A stretch of DNA of 64,000 nt from Agrypnia vestita (GCA_016648135.1 JADDOH010008093.1:92730-156729), one strand, 5' to 3'; counted from the stretch's first letter, positions 51,080-62,397 are shown. A program made the numbers and translations. Notes: generated from the letters alone by a model not told the origin.

Positions 51080-51833
51080 AGCCATGTATTCACTAGGGGA
51101 CAAATTGTCCCTCAACAGCACGCGCGGCATAGAGTCTACGTGACGTTGCAACGTCGTGCACTGCTCCGCGACGTCGCGCACAACATAGCGCGGCATTTCT
51201 ACGTGCCGTGGCAACGTTGCCGTGCGCACGGTACCCGAGCGAGCTCACTGCAACATTACGCGGAGCGTCAGTACCACGTGGTACGTTTGCAAGTGAATAC
51301 GCATGCGCTGCATCTGTCAAGATGACAATTTGGGGAAACGAAATTGTTCTTGAACTCATCGAGCTGTATCGATCGAAGATTGCATAGAATGTCCGTCCTT
51401 CTTTCTCTTTGCACTAAATAATTTCGCATTCTCCTCTTTTTTCTCCTCTTACGTTTCGATAAACTCATTAACATAAACAGATACGCAGTTGTCATCATAA
51501 CCCCATAGGGCGACATTTCCGCGACGTGTGGAAAATTTTTTGCAAAAAGGACCTTATTTTTAATAATATTCAATTTACTACAGTAAAACCTCGTTAATTT
51601 GAAATTGCGACCCAAAAAAACATTTCGAATTGCGCGGAACCCCGTTTTCGCCAAATGAGATACTGCAGCTATCATCATAACCGCATCGGGTGACATATCC
51701 GCGACAAGATACGCGAGTTCCGGTGTGTACACGTCAAATGACCGCGTCATTGTCCCCGAAACATGAGCGTAAATGTTGATGCGACATGCCGAGCGGAATG
51801 TTTCGCGATTTGTCCTTTAGTGAATACATGGCT
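51080..51833 (-). mobile_element. PIF/Harbinger-type element, family P2, copy 2
   Basis: 754 bp, TIRs AGCCATGTATTCACTAGGGG / ..AGTGAATACATGGCT, with TAA at 51077-51079 and 51834-51836. Near-identical in structure to 18214-18961 and inverted relative to it. Confidence 0.9.
51268..51750 (-). CDS. 160-codon ORF of family P2, copy 2
   Basis: Parallel to 18297-18773 throughout. Differences include a 12-base insertion in the basic run (SKRKRRKKRRMRNYLVQRER) and a 6-base deletion upstream; both keep the frame. The C-terminal half again resembles the region before the Harbinger nuclease domain; catalytic residues are absent. Confidence 0.5.
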   Translation of the reverse strand: MTRSFDVYTPELAYLVADMSPDAVMMIAAVSHLAKTGFRAIRNVFLGRNFKLTRFYCSKLNIIKNKVLFAKNFPHVAEMSPYGVMMTTAYLFMLMSLSKRKRRKKRRMRNYLVQRERRTDILCNLRSIQLDEFKNNFVSPNCHLDRCSACVFTCKRTTWY

Positions 51834-51839
51834 TAAGTG

Positions 51840-52158
51840 TTTCGGTCGTCTAATTGCCGGATACCTTGTGAGCCGAATTAACGAGCTCCGAAGCCTTCCG
51901 TGACAACTTCGATGGGCTGGCTATACTTCGTACTTCCAGAGGAGACATTACACTCCCAGCTTATTTTCTGTTGTGCTCTTGGCAAAGATGACACTGCGAC
52001 CGAAAATATTATTTTTAAACAATATTTTTATATGAACGTACGCTCTAAGAACACAGGACTGGATTTGGTCCTCACAGGGGTGATTAATTAATTAACGATA
52101 AATTATACAAGCCTCACATAAAGTCTAAATAAAACTCCACTTTGAAAAAAAAAATATA
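51840..52158. other. Unassigned
   Basis: A 63-codon plus-strand ORF (51900-52091) is unrecognised. Confidence 0.25.
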
Positions 52159-52674
52159 CAGGGTTATTTGGAAAACATTAATAACCTCGCAGGACTATAT
52201 TCCGGCCTTGATTATAAGTCGAAATTGTTCAAGCTATTATGACCTAATATCAATAGTTAAGGAGATATGCGACATCAAAGTTTGCATTTTTTTTTCAATA
52301 TTTCTGACTTATTTTTTGTAAAACGTTGGACTATCATTACAGCTACTTTATTCGAATATGAAAAATTCATTTCCTTTAATACAAGTCAAGTAAAAAAATA
52401 AAAACCTTCGAATTCCAATTGAAAAACGTTCCAACTTGAATTTTTCAGGATTTTTAAAATTTTATTTAACTTGTATTGAAACGAATGAATTTTTTGTAAT
52501 CGATATAAGTTACTGTTATGATAAGTCAGAAATATTGAAAAAAAAAAGCTAACTTTGATGTCGAATATCTCCATAACTATTGATATTAGGTCATGATAGC
52601 TTGAACATTTTCGACTCATAATCAAGGCAGGAGTATAGTCCTGCGAGGTTATTAATGTTTTCCAAATAACCCTG
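52159..52674. mobile_element. Family M MITE, full length
   Basis: CAGGGTTATTTGGAAAAC to TTTTCCAAATAACCCTG between TA dinucleotides; a clean copy of the family. Confidence 0.87.
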
Positions 52675-52839
52675 TATATGGAAGTTTCATTACCAGTTGC
52701 GAAATCTATGTATGCTAACTTGATAATGAGAAAAAACAACAACAGATGTCTCTAGCAGAGCCCAGTGCAATATATGAAGTGTTCTAGATTTCAACATATA
52801 TATTATGTATAGAACTTTAAAAAAAATTGATAATATGCG

Positions 52840-52990
52840 GATGTTCTTCCGATGGAATTGGTGAACGTTGCATTGTGTAGAGTGATCACTTAAGCAAACT
52901 CATACAGGTTGTAAGCCCTGAGTCATCGTATAAGAGACTTCCATCCACATTTTTTTTTTTCATACATAAATAGCTTCGGCTCTGTGAGAC
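52840..52990 (+). repeat. Repeat F fragment
   Basis: CGATGGAATTGGTGAACGTT, AGAGTGATCACTTAAGC, AATAGCTTCGGCTCTGTGAG. Confidence 0.55.
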
Positions 52991-53007
52991 TTCTATAATT
53001 TATATTC

Positions 53008-53201
53008 GATGTAAGTTATTGAAACGACAGTCCAACGTTTTACAAAAAATAAGTCTGAAATACTGAAAAAAATTGCAAATTTTGATATCGCGTATCTCCT
53101 TAACTAATGATATTAGGTCATGACAGCTTGAACATTTTCGACTCACAATCAAGGCAGGAATATAGTCCTGCGAGGTTATTAATGTTTTCCAGATAACCCT
53201 G
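53008..53201. repeat. Family M MITE, right arm only
   Basis: AGTCCAACGTTTTACAAAAA to TTCCAGATAACCCTG followed by TA. Confidence 0.7.
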
Positions 53202-53249
53202 TATATTAATTAGTACAGATAAATAAAGATGATCAATAGCTCTGTACCA

Positions 53250-53368
53250 CATGAGATCTTATGTATGATAAGATGAGAATCTTATGTATAAGATGAGAAT
53301 CTTATGTATAAGATGCGAATCTTATGTATAAGATGAGAATCTTATGTATAAGATGAGAATCTTATGTA
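53250..53368. repeat. 20-bp palindromic tandem repeat, about 5-6 units
   Basis: Unit AGATGAGAATCTTATGTATA, containing the near-palindrome ATCTTAT-GT-ATAAGAT; one unit has GCGAATC. Near-perfect units imply recent expansion. Confidence 0.9.
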
Positions 53369-53399
53369 CCACACCAAGTTCAGATATTTTCCGGCTGAT

Positions 53400-53833
53400 T
53401 GATAATGACTGGCTACGTTTAAAGGAAATCTCAAGTCGATATTAAGATTTTAATAGTTTTGTGGTTTTAATTTCAACATTTAAAATTTTTTAGTTAAAAA
53501 AGTTTAGTATATTTTCGACAAAGTGCTAATTTATTCTATGAAAGTATGTTTAAACAATCGAATAAATCGTCTCGAAGTATAGAGTTGTGACGTCACACCC
53601 CCTAAACAGATACTCGATTTACGAAAAAATAACCAGTTACCGGAGCACTTACAAAAATTACACATTCTATTTAATTTTATCGCAAACTCAGAACGGTTAC
53701 TCGAAAGGAAATTTAAAAAAGAAAAATTAATTATTAAGTCATCGATAAAAATGGATGTTTTAAAAACTGATAAAATCCACCAGGATCTTGGTATTAAGGA
53801 AGAAATAATACGACAGTTGAATTTAAAAAAAAA
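53400..53833. other. Unassigned AT-rich sequence
   Basis: A 131-codon minus-strand ORF (53531-53926) and opposite-strand fragments are unrecognised; the ORF overlaps repeat D at its 5' end. Confidence 0.3.
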
Positions 53834-54580
53834 CGAGCGAGCCTTACAGTGGTCGCATATGATGTGTAACATTTGACATCTCACAATTAAACACATCAAT
53901 TGAGCAGCGACGGAAATTAACATCAAAATTTAAATAAGCTATTACCTATATATTTATTAATTAGTAAATACAAGTATAGAATATATATGTGCATTTATTT
54001 ATTATTGAATTTTGCCGCACTAAGTAGGTACCGTATATCTACGTACGCATTTTTATTTAGAAATGCGTTTGGTCAATAATATGCTTTTATTTATTTTCAT
54101 AGATGGCAGTAGTGTGCCGCCATGCAAATTGTATGAAAACTTTGAATAAATCTATAAAAATAATCACATAAATTACCTAAAATTCGAGAATGTAAATCAT
54201 TAAGGGTAGTTATTGTTTACATTAATGTAAAAAAAGAATTAAGTGTTTATTGGATAGTTTCGAAGATATAAGCCAAAATATATAAAGTTACAACATCCAT
54301 ACGCTTGACACCAGACGCGAAACATATATACAAAATCAGAAGCATCGGCTGTTGGACGTGTGCGTCTTTGCTGTGACGACACTTGCTGGACATTGATTTG
54401 TTTATAAACGATGATTTCTTTTCCATCGCACTCGCTCTGCGTGCGCTCATTGGTCAAATGAAATTGCGCGCGCTTCTTATTTCCTGTTACGCATTTCCGT
54501 CCTTTTTCACAAAATCACTGCCACATGTTTCCGGAAAGCGAGAGGAAAGATGTTACACATTAAAAAGTAATTTTAGTGCG
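53834..54580 (-). repeat. Dispersed repeat D, copy 2
   Basis: Reverse of 21718-22410, from GCGAGCCTTACAGTGGTCGC to GAAAGATGTTACACATTAAA. Contains a small ORF (67 codons, minus 54247-54450) that aligns with the 62-codon ORF of copy 1. Confidence 0.78.
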
Positions 54581-54589
54581 TAATAATAG

Positions 54590-54965
54590 TACATGAAAAA
54601 ATATATATTCTTTAAAAAACACGCCTGTATATAAATGTACTAAAAAATAAATTCTCTTTCTTACGATATTCAAATAGATGCAAAGAAAACACCCAAGCTT
54701 CTATTTTGAGAGTGAAGTCAAAATTTTTTGTCCGAGAATTTATTTTTTACTTTCAAGTACATGAACGCATAAAAAAATATAATTTTTTAAAAATAATATA
54801 TATTTTTTCATTTTAGTTTTAATATCACCCGGCGTACAAAATGACTTCGGTAGGAAACTACCGCCACCTTTTGATGAGCTCATTAACTCATTTTTTCTGA
54901 ATGCGCTTGTGAAGAATACAATTTCATACAAAATCACTTCGGCAGGAAACTAGCGCCATCTTTCT
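54590..54965. repeat. Inverted and direct short repeats
   Basis: GTACTAAAAAATAAATTCTC (54637) pairs with GAGAATTTATTTTTTACTTTC (54735). Two direct units (ACAAAATSACTTCGGYAGGAA + ACTASCGCCAYCTTT) lie at about 54835-54872 and 54927-54964. Probably a small foldback element. Confidence 0.5.
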
Positions 54966-55135
54966 TTTTATTAACGAATTTCGCATATCAAAATTAGATT
55001 GATTAGTGAATGTGATAATTGATTCATATATTGTGAGTAAATTTTCAGTCGTTTAAATATTGGGAAGCGGGTGAAGCTAAATATAAGCGGCAATAAAAAT
55101 GTAAGTGATCAATTGTTACATTTTTTGGCGATTTA

Positions 55136-55689
55136 AGGTTGAAACATACTACTAAAACGCGACGCGACGTGACGTGTCGACACTTGATGCGAATCGTGCA
55201 CATGTACAACACGTGATGCTACAACACGCTTTGCTAGTATCATAGAAGGACGGAAGAGTATCGACGTGGCCATGGATTTACTGTTTAAAGGCGAGCTGCA
55301 TGAAGATTTTGAAGAAGATTCTAGGAATATGTTTTATACAGAAACAGTTGAATAAAAAAAATTTCTTCCCAAGCATTATTTCAAATACTATTAATTGCTC
55401 ATCCGATATTTTAAACAAAAAAATATCTATAAACCAAGAATGTTCTTGAAAGACTGACGCGTGGTGTCGGGTGTTGACAGGAACACACTGCGTGCGATGC
55501 GTCGTGTGGCGTGTGTGCCCCCTCTCCATGCAACACACCGACGTTGGATGTTACCGCGTGGGGTTGCGTTTCATCAGACGGCGTGTTGTCTATTTGTATC
55601 TGACCATATTAAATATATGAGATTGATAAGAACTGACATGCGTGGCGTGGCGTGGCGTCGCGTCGCGTTTAAGAAGTATGTTTTAACCT
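55136..55689. mobile_element. PIF/Harbinger-type element, family P3
   Basis: Ends AGGTTGAAACATACTACTA / AAGAAGTATGTTTTAACCT with TTA at 55133-55135 and 55690-55692. Subterminal CGCGACGCGACG / GTCGCGTCGCG repeats are inverted. Internal ORFs are short: MDLLFKGELHEDFEEDSRN on plus (55271), and an 86-codon minus ORF at 55278-55538. Neither shows catalytic motifs. Confidence 0.78.
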
Positions 55690-55692
55690 TTA

Positions 55693-56061
55693 TTTTTGTT
55701 TATTTATTGTTTTGTATAATGGAATCTCACTATGTTAGGCGAGCTCTATGTTATCCGTGCGTGACTATGTTTGAACGGGGATATTGTCACAAAAGTCCAA
55801 AACAATGGTAAATGTAAATTGTCGAAGTCTTTCGAACATTATACGCGAACATATGAATTAACTGAAATATTCTCGAAGAAGATAATGAACTAATGAAAAT
55901 AGTGAATGAAGAAATGAACTGCTGACAACGACATAAGAGAAGAAATCTGAAGGAGGATAATGACTGCAAACCGCTGTTACTAAGGCCTTCAGAAACAATT
56001 ATAGTCAAAGCTAGTCAGAAGAAACAGTAAAATCTTATTCTACAAAACCCTGATAAAGCCA
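55693..56061. other. Unassigned sequence
   Basis: No recognised feature. Confidence 0.3.
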
Positions 56062-56069
56062 GTCCTGAC

Positions 56070-56325
56070 TAGGGAATGCAATCCCGAACATAGTAATAAA
56101 AACTACTAATAGTTAGTAGTTTTTAATGATGATTAATAATGAACATTTTATTAAAATTGTTGATATAAAAATGCAAAACATTGTCGTGAATTGCTATTTA
56201 GATCTACAAACCAAAAAAAATACAAAAGTATTCGGGATCCCGATCCGTAGGGATCCCGCGGGATTGGAAATTCTAATCTCGTGAGATCCCGAAAGGGAAA
56301 TGCCGACTCGGGATTGCAATCCCTA
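56070..56325. mobile_element. hAT-type MITE, family hAT-D, copy 1
   Basis: 256 bp with ends TAGGGAATGCAATCCCGA / TCGGGATTGCAATCCCTA and identical 8-bp repeats GTCCTGAC (56062-56069, 56326-56333). Inner GGGATCCCGATCCGTAGGGA palindromes recur. Confidence 0.9.
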
Positions 56326-56395
56326 GTCCTGACATATTATTAGATATGTTTTTGTTAACTACAGTGCGGCATGAAATAGGTGAAACATATTTATA

Positions 56396-57126
56396 GAATA
56401 GAGACTCGGTTAACCGGACTAATTGTTGTCGTAAGGCATTCGGATAATCGAAAATCCGGATAACTGAATGTACGACGAAAAGAAATTTTGTACATATGTA
56501 TGTATATTTATATTATGTATGTATATTTAGTTATATTTCGCCAGCGTACACACAATTCTAGGTGTTTATAAAAAACAACAAAAACGAATTAAACTTATCA
56601 ACCAAAATCAATGTTTATTAAGTGTGCAACCCGACAAAAATGACGTAACATTAGTTCGCGTCTTTGCTAAGCCCTAGTATATATTTATAGCATATTTTTG
56701 GTGGTCCACAGAGGAGCGGCCATAGCAACATGCGTTGATTGGCCGGTTCGGGTTTGCTGGCATTGGGTTCGAGCCCCATCTCCATTTAATTTCGTATTTT
56801 AGGCGTGCATTCGAACAAAATTACGGATGTTACACGCAGTTACAGAGACAGACAGACAGACTGACGGACGGATAGACAACGACTTTATTATGTTTGATTT
56901 GAAAATTGAATCAGCATATTACTTAATATCAGCATATTACTTAATATCGTGGAGGTACCTACACTAATATTTATTTTGTCTTTAGACGATAATACCACTG
57001 TCTTACGTAATGATTGTACATAGCAGTCAAAAATATACAAACACAGTTGCGACATGTCGGTGCACGCACGGATTAAGCTAATCGCGAATCCGTATAACTG
57101 AGGTACGGATAATCGAGTCTCTACTG
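56396..57126. mobile_element. pogo/Tigger-like TA-type element
   Basis: Inverted ends GAATAGAGACTCGGTTAACC / GGATAATCGAGTCTCTACTG with TA on both sides. Inner CGGATAACTGA and TCCGTATAACTGAGG repeats. Ends of the AGAGACTCG..ATCCG type are familiar from pogo/Tigger elements. It contains a SINE-like block at 56700-56890 but no transposase. Confidence 0.7.
56700..56890 (+). mobile_element. Possible tRNA-derived SINE inside the pogo-like element
   Basis: GGGTTCGAGCCCC is a good box B; upstream GGCCGGTTCGGGTTTGCTGG is a weak box A. The tail has GACAGACAGACAGACTGACG. Only one copy was seen here, so this is tentative. Confidence 0.4.
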
Positions 57127-57189
57127 TAGTTGTAATTATAATCTCTTACGCGCTACCTTTTTGATAAAGCAGGACCGCTTGTGTTAAGA

Positions 57190-57560
57190 GAGGGAGTTCG
57201 CTTCATCTAGGACTGCGTCCTGTCATTGCTCGGAGCCTGTTCCTGGGAAACAGATGTCCAGCTATCTCGCCATCTTTTATGCGGTCTTCCTGGGAGTCTG
57301 GTATCAGACGGCAGCTTGTTCGCTGCTATGCTCACTACTCTCTCTCTCTCTCCAGTAACGTCTTCTAGATCTTCCCCATTGGACAATATCCTCGACGTCA
57401 CAAGTCCTTCGTATTTCGGAATTCCTCACTCGGTCTCGGATTGTCAGTCCCACAATAGGTCGGAGAGTCTTCATCTCAGTTTTTCTTAGGAGATTTTTAG
57501 TTCTATCACGGTAATGTACATAATTCAGTCTATAACAGACATATACTTCTGAAACCTGGC
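57190..57560 (-). pseudogene. RTE-2 LINE fragment, minus strand
   Basis: Minus strand: KTEMKTLRPIVGLTIRDRVR, NSEIRRTCDVEDIVQWGRSR then RRRYWRERE and, after a shift, LPGRPHKRWRDSW. This is the LR...G.TxxDRxRNxxIRxxCxVxDIxxW block followed by GRPxxRWxD of RTE-type polyproteins. Confidence 0.75.
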
Positions 57561-57965
57561 TATTAACGAAAGTCCTAGAGGGATCCGCTGCAGAATTTAA
57601 GAGAAGGATCCTCAGAACCGTCTACGGTCCAGCGAGAGATCATAACGGTTGGAGTCGTCGATATAACAGAGAGCTGTGTGGAGAGCCCGATGTGATCACT
57701 TCCGTCAAAGTGGGGCGCTTGAGATGGGCTGGTCACGTAATCAGAATGGACGACGAAAACCCTGGAAAGCGCCTCCCACTCTCCACACCACAAGGACCAA
57801 GAAAACCAAGTAGGCCCAAACTGCGATGGGTGGACTCTAGAGCGCCGACACATCCATATTACGAATAACAAACTGGAAGACAAAAGCAACAGACAGACAA
57901 TGATGGAGGACGCTTCAGGATTCAGGGCTGTCGAGCTTGCGATGATGACGATCAGTCGATCATTC
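57545..57965 (+). pseudogene. RTE-2 LINE fragment, plus strand
   Basis: SETWLLTKVLEG, EFKRRILRTVYGPARDHNGW, RYNRELCGEPDVITSVKVGR, LRWAGHVIRMDDENPGKR, GPRKPSRPKLRWVD: the complete string of C-terminal RT landmarks in one nearly intact frame to about 57850. Adjacent to an oppositely oriented fragment. Confidence 0.8.
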
Positions 57966-59105
57966 TCCATGTTTCACGAACCGGCATTGCGTATATAAGA
58001 GATGACGAGAGAAGCGAGAGGTCGAAATAGAAAAGTACCGACGTACTGTTATGGTCCAGCATCTGATAAGGGCATTATCATCCCGGGGGTGCGAGGTACA
58101 CGCGCCCTGCACCCGGAGAACTTATCTGTACTGGCGTACGTGACGAAACGCCGCGCTTTGTATCAGTATCAAGGTTCTCTTCCATAATCTATATAAGGGC
58201 GTATCAGATGTTCCAGCCCCGTCAATCTAATTTTAGTCGTATTACATCTCACACGTGTCTGTTATTATTATCCTCAATAAATAGTTCAAACTTTTACAAG
58301 TGTTTTCTTGTGAAATTGACGCATTGAGAAGAAGAAAAAACCATCCTGAAATCACCTCCCGCTGTATTAAATTTAGGAATTTTTATATTACTCTCATATC
58401 TACTCGAGTGACGGAAAATATTTCAGGTTTGATATCATAACGCAAGGTCGCTCGCTCTTGGTCGATGGCACATCTTGCATCCAACTGGAATACTGGACAA
58501 CGGACTAAAGTAGGTACTTCATACAGCAGCAGTAGTTTTTTTCGACAGTCGTATTTCCGCAATCGCCTGGGGCCGTGACGTCACCGGAGATCGGCCGGCA
58601 AGGTACTGCATAATGGGAAAATGCGATTAATTCTCCGTTACTAAATGAAATCTCGGATAAAACGGAATAATTCTCGGACTTGTGACATTTAATTCCTCGA
58701 TAATCCGATGATGGAGATACTCCGTGCGCCATCTTGAATACTAATCGGCTGATTTAAAAAATGGAACGGGCCGCGTTCGAATTATGATTCGGATGGGAAA
58801 TTTGAATTTGAATTTCGAAGAAATGTTCCTTATTCAAATGCTAAAGGATTTAAAATATCACGTAGGGCGGCGGGCGGGGGGGGGCATTGTTTCCACCGAA
58901 TTGTCCCCTCAAGTGAGACCCTCTCGATGGCTACACTGAAACTGGGGAACGTGCCCGGGGCTAGTTGAATGGTAACATCCATCAAATGTAAATTAATTAA
59001 AGATATATATAAAAACACAACGAAATGTTTAAAAAATATATACATAAGTTGCACCGAATATGGGAGATTCAAATATAAAAATTGTTTATAAATACTTTTT
59101 TACTT
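57966..59105. other. Unassigned, partly GC-rich
   Basis: Patches at 57990-58250, 58540-58620 and 58860-58970 are GC-richer and unique in the window. ORFs up to 80 codons have no recognised domains. Possibly unique host DNA. Confidence 0.3.
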
Positions 59106-59109
59106 GATA

Positions 59110-59610
59110 TGACATAAATAACAAAATAATGAAAAGAGTAGATAGTTGTAAGTATCTAGGTATACATATTGATAGATGCTTAAAATGGGATATACACGTC
59201 CAAGAACTGTTGAAAAAAGTTAGATATTTTCAATTTATTAGCTATAAGTTACGATACTTCATGGACTCGTAAAGTGTTAAAAATGTTATACCATGCTTTG
59301 TTCGAAAGTACCGTTAGGACAAAGTTTAGTATTAAATGTTAGACGTTTGTACTAGACGGTATGGAGTATTATTTCAATGAATTTTCTCAAAAATTTAATA
59401 ACTATGATGGTAGATCCAGACATAAATCAATACAAGGGCCCAAAATTACAATGTACTGTAAAAGTCCCTTGTATACAGCTACTAAATACTTCAATTTATT
59501 ACTCACCGAACTAAAAATTCTAACCGAAGTAAATAAGTCAACTAAAAATAAAATAAAAATGGATAATCGAAACACAAGAACATCTGATATCCTTATAAAT
59601 GTACATTGAA
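59110..59610 (+). pseudogene. Non-LTR RT C-terminal fragment (L-type C)
   Basis: RVDSCKYLGIHIDRCLKWDI gives the KYLG..ID..LKW landmark. After shifts VLKMLYHALFES follows, then an 82-codon ORF (59361-59609) ending the polyprotein. A third lineage of the same LINE group. Confidence 0.7.
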
Positions 59611-59868
59611 ATCATCATACAACTATCATTAGAGTATTTTGAAAGCTAGGCATTAATATTAGTCACTAATTACTAATTTATATTGTTTTTTGAATTTTAG
59701 TTATGTGTTTCATTATTTCACATGTCTAACTTTTCATCTCCCTAACCTATGTACAGGTATATGTATATACCTTTAGGATTTAATATATTTATCTAATAAA
59801 TATTATATCTGGTACATTTTATTTTGGGATGTAATAAATAATAATTTGTTTTGCATTCGCACAATGTA
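59611..59868. other. LINE 3' UTR or unassigned
   Basis: AT-rich; may be the 3' UTR of the preceding LINE fragment. Confidence 0.3.
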
Positions 59869-59869
59869 A

Positions 59870-59955
59870 CATGCCCAAGGAGACGCTGAAAATTGGCACT
59901 TGGAATGTTACAAGTTAAACCGGGTAAGGGGATGAAGATGATGATGATGATGAGT
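59870..59955 (+). pseudogene. RTE endonuclease start joined to a (GAT)n tail
   Basis: PKETLKIGTWNVTS is the opening of an AP-type endonuclease (KIGTWNV with the catalytic Asn). It runs within 25 bases into GATGAAGATGATGATGATGA, like the microsatellite end of RTE elements. Probably an internally deleted copy. Confidence 0.5.
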
Positions 59956-60085
59956 TTTTCTTAGAGATATCTATATTCCACGATCCCGCGACAATATCAA
60001 TTCTTTATTTACATATTCGCAAATAATCGTACTAAATTGGATTTTGAAAAAAATTTTTTTTTTCGATATTCTGACTAGGCATGAC

Positions 60086-60626
60086 TAGGGAATGCAATCC
60101 GATCCCGCGAGATCGGGATCCTACGGGATCTCGAGGCATTTTACGAGATCAATCCAGAACCGAAAAACCGGACGAGATTATCGGGATTATCGGGATTGAT
60201 CAGCATTTTGTATGTTTAATTGTATATGTCTATAGAGCTTTAGTAAGTACTTAAAACTTATGTTCACGTCACATTAAAATAAAGAAAATAGCTTTGAATA
60301 ATATTTGCTGTATTTTATTAACCTATTATAGTAATGAAAACTACTACTAGTTAGTAGTTATTACTCTACTACATTGACTGATTGATGCTTGGAAAAATGC
60401 CTACAAAAACTTTAATGAAATAATTGATAATGAACATTTTATTAAAATTGCTGATATAAAAGTGCAAGGCATTGTCGTTAATTAATATTCAGCTCTATAA
60501 ACAAACAAAAAACACAAGAGTATCCCGATCCCGCGGGATCCCGATCCGTAGGGATCCCGCGGGATTGGAAATTCTAATCTCGAGGGATCCCGAAAGAGCA
60601 ATCCCGACTCGGGATTGCATTCCCTA
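60086..60626. mobile_element. hAT-type MITE, family hAT-D, copy 2
   Basis: 541 bp, ends TAGGGAATGCAATCCGATCC / GACTCGGGATTGCATTCCCTA, 8-bp repeats GGCATGAC / GGCATGAT (one mismatch). Shares the GGGATCCCGATCCGTAGGGA block and ATAATGAACATTTTATTAAA with copy 1. Confidence 0.88.
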
Positions 60627-60689
60627 GGCATGATCCCTTTAGGAAAAAAAGAATACTATATGCAGACGTTCCGGAATATTTTACGAAAA

Positions 60690-61475
60690 CAATAATGACA
60701 TAGAAACCACAAAACAAACCAACAAAGACATAGACATATTAACTGAATAGACAAAATAAATATTCTAACCTTAAATGCCCAAAAATGTAACTACATATAC
60801 TTTGAGGCCAAACGGAAAACGCATAAATGGACATAAAAATACACAACGAAACACTCACTGAACTAGAAAATATTAAATATGACTCAACATACGCAGACAC
60901 CTCAAATGGACCTTTCAAATAGACAAAGTAATTGACTCACCGACTAAACTGACCAACCTAATCCACAAAATACACGAAATCACACCAAAGACCTTAAAAA
61001 TTCTGATGTTCCAGGCGTACGTCAAGAGTAGAATAGGATATTTGATACCCTTCTGGGGAACCGGAAACAAAACTAACCTAAACAGACTCCAACGACAGCA
61101 AAACAAAATACTAAAAATGGTCTATGATCTGAAATACCGGACACCAACTGAAACTGTACACCGTATAACAAAACAATTAAACATCGAAAGCATTACAAAA
61201 ATCATTCACAGACTAGCAATTGGCGAAATACAAGACGAAGACATAAAATTACACAAAATACATGAAAAACACCAACACAACACTAGAATGGCTCAAAACT
61301 ATCACATAATACACGCCAAAACAAAAACAGGACAATCCCGACTAATTTGCAACGGATTTAAACTATACAACGACCTGCCACAACAGACCAAACAACTGAC
61401 CACTGACAAATTCAAAACAGATGTGACAAAAATGCTAAACTCGGTCAACTATAAAAAAATTACCTTGTATCTAAA
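60690..61475 (+). pseudogene. Non-LTR RT C-terminal region (L-type A), copy 2
   Basis: Parallel to 20390-21195: LNAQKCNYIYFEAKRKTHK, then a frame-shifted stretch, then the 178-codon ORF 61006-61542 with FQAYVKSRIGYLIPFWGTGN, LNRLQRQQNKILKMVYDL and RLICNGFKLYNDLPQQTK. It retains GYLIPFWG, lost from copy 1. The last 25 or so codons after about 61475 are MITE sequence, not LINE. Confidence 0.78.
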
Positions 61476-61844
61476 ACGTTATACTATCATTACAGTAACT
61501 AATATCAATTACGAAAAATTAATTTGTTTCAATACAAGTTAAATAAAATGATTAAAACCCTGAAAAAATTCCAATTGGAATGTTTTCCAATTGGAATTCG
61601 AAGGTTTTTATTTTTTTATTTGACTTGTATTAAAGGGAATGAATTTTTCATACTCGATATAAGTTACTGTAATGATAGTCCAACGTTTTACAAAAAGTAA
61701 GTCGAAAAAATTGAAAAAAAAACTTTGATGTCGCATATCTCCTTAACTATTGATATTAGGTCATAATAGCTTGAACATTTTCGACTCATAATCAAGGCAG
61801 GAGTATAGTCCTGCGAGGTTATTAATGTTTTACAAATAACCCTG
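61476..61844. mobile_element. Family M MITE, left arm missing, fused to LINE
   Basis: Begins mid-arm (AACGTTATACTATCATTACA) immediately after the LINE TTACCTTGTATCTAA and ends normally at TACAAATAACCCTG followed by TA. Confidence 0.75.
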
Positions 61845-61859
61845 TATATATATATATAT

Positions 61860-62397
61860 ATTTAAAAGAGCGCATACTTACGTAAATCACCTGAAACGCG
61901 TGCGATGGCGGTTGTGTGATTGCGGCCTCGCGGCCAGCCAATCCGGAGCGCTTCCAGACAAATGAATAAGTTGCATTCAACAATGGGCGGAGGAACAAAG
62001 CGGCCGCGGCAGACAATGCTCAGAAAAATGCACGGCCGAGCACAAAACTGCACACTCTTGCATCTCGCAACGCATTGTTTGGTCGCATTCCGTTTCGGGC
62101 GCTCCGCACGCGACATTTGTTGCACCGAAGGGTGGACGCTGGCTGGCGTCGACGAGGCGGGTTGCGCATGTACCCGGACCCGCCGCGTCTTTCTTAGAAC
62201 ACGCGAGGCTAGCGCGCAAGGTCGTTTGCCCAACGTAAATTGGTGCGCGGCGACTTTGGAACTAAAACCCGCCCCGCCCCTGTCATTCAATCTCGTATTT
62301 GAGCGTGAGCTGCGACATCTTGATATCCAATATACACTGAACTATTATGTTCAGAACATCCTAAACAGTCCGGGATGGTGCAAGAACAGTGAACGGG
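61860..62397. other. GC-rich unassigned region
   Basis: Overlapping ORFs on both strands (up to 189 codons plus at 61920-62489, 142 minus at 61862-62290) exist mainly because stops are rare in GC-rich DNA. The 3' part (62225-62390) is duplicated at 62662-62840. Confidence 0.35.

Noticed and set aside
53531..53926. 131-codon Cys-rich minus-strand ORF
   Set aside because: Starts inside repeat D and shows no domain; likely chance.
57575..57970. 131-codon minus-strand ORF
   Set aside because: Antisense shadow of the well-supported plus-strand RTE-2 C-terminal frame.
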